A stretch of 64,000 nt of DNA from Trichuris trichiura (lineage: Eukaryota; Nematoda; Enoplea; Trichinellida; Trichuridae), in assembly GCA_037903355.1 (NCBI GenBank), contig JBAJFE010000014.1, forward strand, positions 6,572,001 to 6,636,000. The letters run 5' to 3'. The translations under genes were made by a program, and so were the position numbers. Positions 53,701 through 62,700 of this stretch are shown here, piece after piece. Positions within the stretch are counted from its first letter, which is position 1. Each line of letters opens with the position of its first letter. Below the pieces are notes generated by a model. The model worked only from the letters and a program-made list of their open reading frames with translations. It had not been told where the DNA came from and did not search any database.

Positions 53701-56700
53701 TGAGTCGCCACAAGCAAGGCAAACGGGCTTGCCCTTAAGCTCCACGAAAAAACAGTCATTCGTCCATTTCTTTTGGAAAATTCGACACTCCGTATCAACT
53801 TTTCTTTTCTTTGAACTGGCCATTTGTAGCGTTGGGTGAGCGCGAACACTAGCTTGCGATAAGCTGCACGAAACTTCAGGTTTCGGTATAACTTTATGGG
53901 CAACTCAGAGCAAAAGGCAGACCTTTGGTACTATCCTGCAACCCAGTTGCCAAGAACATAATCACAACTACAGAAAAGGAAATAACCTTTTTGTACTTCG
54001 AAGACGTAAAGGACAGGCGGCCGACAGAAACCGATGAGAACGATAGCAAGAGAAGGCGAGAACGATGCCAGTGACTACTGAGAGCAAAAAAAGCAGAAGT
54101 GCTGTAGCAAGCTGGACAGTCGTTATCTCGAACAAAGCATTGCTCCTCGCTACTATACGCGCGCACACACTATAGTGGCGCCTACTGCTTGTCACCTAGG
54201 ACTAACAATGTCGGTTTGTTGACAGAGAGCTGTCAGCAACGCAGTCTTCCGAGCAAGCCTGATGCTCCCTGCTTGTTACGCAAGATTTATGTTATTACTA
54301 GGATTCAGATACAATACGTCCATCGCACTATGAAAAATATTTTCCCACAATCACATTTCACTGAACCTCGCATCCATGCGCGGTTGCCCCAACGCGTGGG
54401 CGGAAAATGGTCTCGCGGGCCGGACGTTCCCCACCCTTGGCTTAAACCATAGGTTCTCAAACTTTTCGCTCCATCGCCTCCCTGTGAACGTTCCCTAGCG
54501 ATAGTGCCCCCAATTCTGATCGCTCAATTTTGGGCCCGCTGGTTGGCTGGAAGGTAGGACGTGACGTAGCCGGTACGTCATTAAGTTCTCAAACTTTCGC
54601 TCAATCGCCTTTGATGCAGTACGAGCAAGTTGTCTATGTTTCGCTGCATCTTTGTCACCATCAATCTAAGGTCGCCTCGATTCACTATATCCAGCCGACT
54701 TCTCTTGCTACTTAACAGCTCCGTAACCGCGCTGAATCCGCATTCCGCTAGATAAGATGATGGAAATGCAATAAGGAAGTTTTCTACAGCAGCCCATAAC
54801 TTGCCGTCTCTTGTCCCATAATGCTTTTGAATTTGCTGCTTCCACTTCTGGCCGAGTTGAGCTAAGAAAAACGCCATTGTTCCATTGCGCCCTCCATTCC
54901 CATTACCGAGCGATATCCCCTACTTTGAGAACCTATGGCCTAAACCAATTTAACGCTGCGTCATTGACTGGGGCGAAGGAAGTTCTTCTCCTTTTCCGCC
55001 GCACGTCTCCGCTTTCGTTATCATATCGTTTCGAGTACCCACGTTTACGTCTCTGAATGTTGCTAACGCTAGTCTTGCTGACGTGAAACCGTTCTGCTGT
55101 CTTCCTTTGACTGTTGGTTTCTAGAAAGTGGATAAGGTTCTTTTTTTCCTCTGTGCCGACACTCTCGGTTCTTTCCGTTCGCCCATAGTGCAGACGTTAA
55201 CCAGCTTGGTATCTACTACTGCTGAAACAGGAATACCTTTACTCTTTAAAACACGTTAAGGCCACCTCCCGCACGGGTAGAGCAAAACAAATGAACAGAA
55301 CTGAGCTCAACGCGAACGAATACAAGTAGGCTCGATTCGAAATATTTCGCGCCATGAGAGAATGCTGTCGGCTCCTAGGAAACGCACACGTTGTGCCGGC
55401 AAGCATGAATAAAGCATCGTCGGAGCGCCGGATTCGATTCTGTTATCAGGAATCTCCAATGCACGGTGATAAAAACTTCGCTATGTTGAGTAATAGATAG
55501 CATATTCAGGCACTGACGGTTACGACTCCTAGTGACTGACAGAGCAAACTGAAGTGGTCAACTTACAGAGAGGAAACTAGCATTGCGTTCATATACCACG
55601 TCACGGCTAAAGTGGACAACTTCCCACTTACGGAGGTGGTCAACGTACAGAGGTTGTCCTTGCGCTTATTTACGTGCGGACCAAATAAGTGGTCAAAATT
55701 CGATCAACTTAGGGATGGGGTGGTCAGCTTTGGGGGTTCCACTGTGTTAGATTCGTGCAAAAATAAGGCTGTTTTCCTTGGCACTAACCGTTTTCAGGTA
55801 GCATGCGATCGAATCAACGTTCCTCAACAGCGCATGACAGCAAACATCTGCTCCTCCTATTTAGCAGCCATCAAGTTAGTGAACCTTTAAAGTAGCTGTT
55901 CAGCGAATGCAGACATTGAACCTGGAAGTCTGATTCACAGGGGGCTAGAGCATCCCAAAGTGGGCGGCGATTCGTTGCTTTATAACTGCCAGGGGACCAG
56001 ACCAGGGTCAGACACTGGTACACTACCTCACGTTTTTTGAATGGGGTTTTTAGTATTGCAGAGGTACGTACTGAATATTTAGCCTGCAGTAGCAGCAGAT
56101 CTGTGAATCACTGGTAAAGATGCACGTAGTGCCACTATATCATCTCCTAGCAATGTGGAATCACAAGCTCGCTTTTCTGAACAAAGAGCGTAGACAGTAT
56201 CATAAAAAGGCGTGGAATCTCCGTAATAACCACCTCAATACAGGGGGTCCTCAACAAGACATACGGACTTTTGATAGCGTCGACAGGGGAACGTATTTGC
56301 TTTGAAATTTGCATTTTGTTACTTATATGTACGTCTGTGGAGGAGATAGCTACTGCTATAAATCTGCAAAAGCTGATCAGATTCAAGTGCTTTCGGCAGT
56401 TTCAAGGAAATGTACAGTGGAATGCACAAGAATACATTCGGTTGTTTCATAAATTTGTTCCATTTTTTCTGAAAACGTGGTTTCTAGGTACGGGACCATA
56501 TGTTTTCATAATGAAAAACTTTATTACGGATAGGTTCCCGTTTTTTATGTATGTAAAAAGACTCCGGAGCTTTCGGGTCATTCGAGACCCGTCATCAGCG
56601 GTCTTAAGCTGTAAATATCATATATTATGTATGATATGTAATATATTATGTTTGATATGTAATATATTTACAACTTAAGACCTCTGATGACGGGTCTCGA

Positions 56701-59700
56701 ATGACCCGAAAGCTCCGGAGTCTTTTTACATACATAAAAAACGGGAACCTATCCGTAATAAAGTTTTTCATTTTTTCTGAAGTAAATTTTTTTTTGTACA
56801 CCATTGCCTTTATGCCAAGCAGTATGCAGTGGAACCTCCAAAGTTGACCTAACTAGCTAACGTAAGTAACTCAGTAGAAGTAGATCCAAAGAAGTAACTC
56901 ATTAGACTTCTCAGTGAATATTCTGGGATAATTTTCTCCCAATATTGGCTTACCTGGCCTTCCTGGGGCTTCCTGCTTCACAGGCGACTCAAAGGATTTT
57001 CCCCTGAATCGCAACCTGAATGGGTCAGTTCCGCTGCTCTCAGCTCTGCGTATGGTTTAATTTTCGCAGCCACACTTCGCTACTGCAAAAGCGGTAGATT
57101 ATACTATGCGTTATCTTGTCCCGAAGTTGGTATCTCTGCTATTTAATGTTTTGTCGAGATCTTCTACTTCATTCTTTCCAATGAGCAATTGCATTTTAGT
57201 TTTGAGGCTGCATTAGGCATCTGCAGTACCTTTTACGTCTAGAAGTATATAACTTTAATTCAATAGATTTTTGAAACCTTTTCGTCAGCATCGTAATGTG
57301 CCAATTATTTATTATGAACAATGTATTGCCGGATTAATTTGCATGGCTCAAAAAGGTGAATTAGGACTGACAGGCGAACACGCAACAGACGTCGCCGTCT
57401 GCCTGCGCAACTCTTTCTGCATATATTGATTATGTAACTGACTCATGTGAGCAAACGGGCCCGTCTGTACTAATTCGGTTTTTTAGCGATGGCAAATTAA
57501 TGCTCAAATACAAGGTAGGTCAGAAGTAACGTCCTAGCTTTTCAGAGCCTATATTTTTGCCATACTACGTGCTTGTCAATTAATATTAGTATCATTCGAA
57601 AGCTTAAGGAATTGCTTATCCTTTAATGCGAATGAATTCTCACAAGCATCCAATGAAGAAGCTCATTCGTGTCTTAAAAGTATTTTGCAAACGGAAGTGT
57701 TTCAAGGAAGTCGCAAGACGCTGGCGCGAATGTTTTTCATCTAACGTCCAAGCGTTTAGCCAGTGCTGAACATCTTTGCTGGGCTTGGGAAAAAAGAGAT
57801 TGTTGATGACATGCCATGTGCTGTTCATATTCTCAAGACAGGGAGAGAAGAATTTTGGAGGCAACCAATCAGACCCCAGAGATCCCTGCTCGTCAGCTCT
57901 CTGTCGAAATAGGAAATCTGCGAATTAGCCTTTGATAAATGGTGCTCCAAGAGGGTCTCAGACCCAATCGTCCACTATTTTTGTATGATCTGGTAGATGA
58001 CTAGGACTGGAGAGATGTATTTTGTCAAATGTTGCGGGAAAAATTGGAGCTGTTGGACGTTGGCAAGATCTTGGGGAGTGACGAGGCAGTATTCAAGCTG
58101 TATAATCATGACAGCCGGTATTATGCAAATACTCAACAGAGCTTAAAATGAGAAACGAACTCCCTTGATCTCCTCGCTTGAGCGGAAATTCTGTCTGACG
58201 CTGTTTTGGGGCCGTTATTCTGTAGTGAAAACGTTACAGTGCTTCGGGTTTGGTCCGCTTGCTGAACGGTCAATTGCCAACAGCTCAGTTGCCTAATGGT
58301 CATTTGCCTGAACAGCCATGTGCCTACAATTTTGGGCTGTAGGGTCAGTTGCTGAACGGTCATTTGCCTGAGCGGTTACTTGGCAGAAAAATTTAGCATG
58401 CAATAACGTCCGTTTAGTGAGATTTGAAAACATGACACGCTAGCATTATCATGGTGAGATTATTTATTGTGAGAATACGAAAATGCAAGCATGTGCACGC
58501 TGGAGGAACACTTATGACTGGTGTGGAAAAAAATACGTTGTAAGCTTACTTATGTAGGCAGATTGTAGGCAGTTGCGCCCAGGTAGTCCATAATTGCAGG
58601 GCGACTTTACACGATCGTTGATTATTTCCACAAGTTTTTTTCCCTGCGAACACGACCTTGTTGTTCACATTGGTTTTCAACGTTCCGCTGCTCATTTCGA
58701 ATTTCATTTATATTTCAGTGCACACCGACATGTGCTCGCCCGACTAAGTTTTCCCATCTCCTGTGGCATGCTTCCACATTGTTTCGGGTACGCGGCAATC
58801 TATTCAGGACGCAGCGGTACACGGACCATAAATTCGGCGGAAACATCGGCGGTGACCGGGCGCATGTACCACTGCGCAGCCTTCTCCTTACCTTAACCCT
58901 TACGAAAGTTGCATCGAATCATTCTGACAACTCAGCGGTTTAATTGATAGCTCCTTTAGTTGGTCATAAGCTTCTGGAATTTCCTCTGGTCGAAGGAAAG
59001 GCTTAGGGAACAAGTACTTAATTTTTGATCTCAAGCTTGCGTCCATGATATATTGTACAGATAATCCACACGAGTGAAAATTCCGCCAAATCCACTGTGA
59101 AAAATAGAAATAACAAAACTGAGTTTTCAAAGCCTTCAAAAGTGCTTTTACAAGCGTTGATGACGGCCAGTTCTAAGTCTGTCATTATGATTGACGGTGA
59201 CAGTTGGAATCCATTTTCTGCTGCAGAATCGAAAAGATCGAACAATCGCTTGTAAAGTGCCTCTCGTTTTCCAGTCATTATTGCGCAAACGAGCGGAAAC
59301 GTCCTCTGCTTGTCTTGGTCGACAGGAGTATGGATCGTGTACAGCTGGTAAAAGATAGTCGGTACTGCCTTGAAAGTGCCGTTCATTACCTGATAGGAAG
59401 CATTTGCAAGCTTCTGAAGATTGCCTGCAGTTGCAAAAATATGTAGTTTTCCTTCGGAAATGCATGTATCTTTAATCGTGAATGGCCGTCCATCCAGTGC
59501 GCTTCGCAACTGTGCAGGAACGTCAAATTTGCCAGCGTTGGTTCCGGTGGTCGTTGAGCTCGTCGAACTCTTTTCGCTATTTGCCCCAAAGCATCTGACG
59601 ATGGTAAAGACGCGGCTACATCTAGTGAACAAGAAGTTGTGCATGACTGAATTATTTGGCAAGACAAATCCCTGCCACTTGCGCCACAGACTTAATTTCT

Positions 59701-62700
59701 TCAATAACTTTCAAGACACCTGCCTCATTTGAATTTGGCACGTGGTTATGGTCCCGCAAATTTAACAAGTAGGTGCTGCCCATCTAAAAGCCTCCTACTA
59801 ACTGCCCGACCACGACAGTAAAATTTTTTTCTGGTCTCGCATGACCTTAACGATCTTCGGAGCATGCATCCTTCACAAACAAGTATCCTCGCGCACTTAG
59901 CTTATCACCACCTCTCGTAGAACGAGCAATCTCACAGACTTCTTCCTTACTATCATAGGCAAAAAACAGCAATGAACTTCTGTCAAGCAGCTATAACAGC
60001 AAATGATTACCCACAACAAGCTGTACGTATAAATAAGCACGTTCTGACCCTAGAGCAGTGATTCTCAGGGTGGGGCATGTGCCTCACCAGAAGGCCCTTT
60101 CGAAGTCCAGGGGGGCTCAAATCGCCAAGGGGAAGGCCTCTTTCATCTGTAGGGGGCATTATGCCCTACCTGGGGGATCGCGTTGAAGTGCACAGGAAGG
60201 TATGCTCTGCGGGTCAGATATTGTGCCTCTCTGCCTAAGAGAAAACTGCATGCTGTTGCGCCCCGCAATTCTGATTGACTGGAAGGGAGGACCTGGAGGG
60301 GGAGGGGGTGGGAGTCGGCTCGGAGGTAAGAAACTAAGTGTTCGACTTACGATTCAGAAAACGCTTTTCCTACAGAACTTTGTACAGCACGTACATTATG
60401 ACGTTCCGGCTACCCTCCATCCTCCCATCTAGCCAATCAGCGCGCTCGAAATCGACTAATCAGAATTGGGGGCCCAAACGCTCGGAAACCTTCACAGAGG
60501 GGCTCTGGCGACCCTGACCCTGAGAAACAATGCCCTAAACGATTATTTGGGGCAAATAGCCATTCAGGAAATGAATTTCCGGGAAATAACCATTCAGATA
60601 AATGAACGTCCGTCAGACATCCATTCAGGCTAATGATCTTTCGGCAAGTGACCCATTCAGCAAACGTCCATTCATGCTAATGACCGTTCGGCAAATGATC
60701 ATACGGAAAGTGAACGTCTCCAAGCTGCTTCATATTTAAGGATGATCGCGGACATTGTAATTCCTAATGCGAAGGATATTGACCTAGCGTTCATGCATGA
60801 TGGGGCTCCAGCTCAGTACGTAACGTTTGTGCAGGCCTTTTAGCGAGACGTTCCACATTCGCGAGTTGCAACAAGGGAGAATGTTGTATGGCTAACGAAG
60901 ATTCTTATTCCTAATTTCCTTTTAATTATCTTACTCCTAGATTCCTCCCGTGATGTTTTATCAAAAGTCAAGTATACTCCAGGAAAAGTCATTCGTTGGT
61001 GATTCTTAGAAAGGCAGTTGAAGCTTCACTACAATTCATTTGGAACTATGCAAGCGAGTGTGGTCAGTGCTAAAAAAAAGTAGAAAAATGAATTGGAACT
61101 AACGGTTGACCAAACTGAGTTGCGATAGTCCGCGCTTTTTCTATTAGTTGTTAACTTTGTGCATCGAAATTTTATACAGTCAGTTCTCGTATAACGCGTT
61201 TTCGCTCATACGCGATTTTGAAATCGTAGCACTTTCTGACATAACGCGATTCTGTTTTCGTTCTTACGCGATTTTGCCAGCTGGAAAGCGTGGGCGTATG
61301 GCAAAGTCTCCCCGTGTTTTCATCCAGCGAGAGCAAACAAAGGCCGCGCTGTTAGCTTATGCGCGTCCCTCGGTCACGAACAAGCGAAATGTGACAAAAA
61401 CGTTTAGGATTCTTATCAGAAGTAGTGTCCGACCCAGCTGTGCACCCTGCGATATGCATACTCAAACAGGCTACTGATCGGTATTCATGTTCGGTGGAAT
61501 AATTTGTGCCTGCAGGAACATCTGCACAGAGGATGCATCCATTTTCAATTCTCCCGAAGCGCAGGCATCGTAGAGCTTTTTCAGTTAGTCCTAGTACGCT
61601 TGCACAGAATTCGGAAAGCATTCACACCGTCTGATTGCGAGCTCAATTCGTAAGTATTTTGTGTGATTCCGCGATCTGAGGATAGTCTTTAAGTATCTGA
61701 AAATGTCTAAGCTTCCTGATTCGAAGTCAGCTGGTAGTGGTCGAAAAAGAAAGGCGCTGACTGTTGGAGAGAAGCTTGAGATACTGAAACGGTATGAACG
61801 GAATGAGACGACACGTGATATCGTCAAAGCTACTAGCATAAAGGAATCAACCTTGCGGACCATTAGGAGCAATGCAGAAAAAATTAAACAGACTTGCGTA
61901 AGCGGAACCAGTTCAAGTATTGCGATGTCAATAAGAACAAGGCCTAAGATACTGGAAGAATTGGAAAAACTACTCAGCATTTGGATCGAAACTCAAACGA
62001 TGAAAAGAATAGGAACAACGTTTTTCACCGTCAGACAAAAAGCAGTTACCATTTACGAAGACCTTAAGAAACAGTCTACAAATCCTACCGAAATTCCTCC
62101 ATTTACTGCTAGTAGTGGTTGGTTCTGCCGTTTCAAGAATCGATACAGTTTTCACAATGTTCGTCTCTGTGGCGAAGCAGGAAGCGCGGACGTCGATGCC
62201 GCGCAAACATTTCCAATAGAAGTACAAAACTTGGTCAAAGAAAAGGGCTACTGCCTCGATCAAATTTGCGAAACAAAAGAAGCTCGAATTCTACTTTACT
62301 GCAATGAAGAAACATTGTGACGATGAGGAAGCGCTACCTTCTACATCTAATAGGACTTCAGTTCGCCCGTAACAAAGGATAGTGAGATTAAAAAAGTGAG
62401 TCCAGCGGAACTCCATTCTTTCCTGGGTATGAGGTCGTTTATTTTAGTACTGAGCGGGACTCTTTCCACAAGCTAAAGACGGAAGCACGCCGCTCCTGAA
62501 AGCCAGTTTGAACTCTGTCCGCTGTAAAGAGTATTATCATAAAAGCTCTGCCGTTAAAGTATGATCGCCGTAAAAGATAATGTTATTCAGACCCAGTGTA
62601 AGAGGATCCATACGTCAGCGTGCCTAATGATAGAATAAGTAGCTCAGGGACATCATAATTCCTGTTTCAACCCAGCTTATTTAAGATATCTCTTCGTTGT

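Larger units (their letters stand above)
51362..55744 (-). mobile_element. Tigger (pogo) element, family 1, carrying two nested hATs
   Basis: The left CAGTTGAACCTTCGTAAG follows TA; the right GGGGGTTCCACTG precedes TG (expected TA). The - strand transposase is split: the N-terminal pipsqueak HTH at about 55190-54946 (KKNLIHFLETNSQRKTAERF after one frameshift) and the CENP-B-like part with the C-terminus at about 51956-51556. Removing both hATs and their duplications re-joins ALNWF with KQMSVANVRI. The DDE domain is missing even then, so it was already non-autonomous. Confidence 0.8.
58250..60710 (-). mobile_element. MULE (Mutator-like) DNA transposon, decayed
   Basis: The left end region (58250-58390) and right end region (60540-60712) carry inverted sets of an iterated motif, CTGAACGGTCATTTGCC at the left and GGCAAATGACCGTTCGG-like at the right. 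The transposase gene lies between them on the - strand. A hAT MITE is inserted at 60056-60532. Exact ends are not determined. Confidence 0.6.

Noticed and set aside
56120..56678. Adjacent open frames in PGS1 intron 3 as a nested gene
   Set aside because: They run into the palindromic PLE fold-back and match nothing; no catalytic or structural motif.
60202..60432. 76-codon open frame with a Gly run
   Set aside because: It lies inside a hAT MITE; the Gly run comes from a GGA/GGG-rich stretch.
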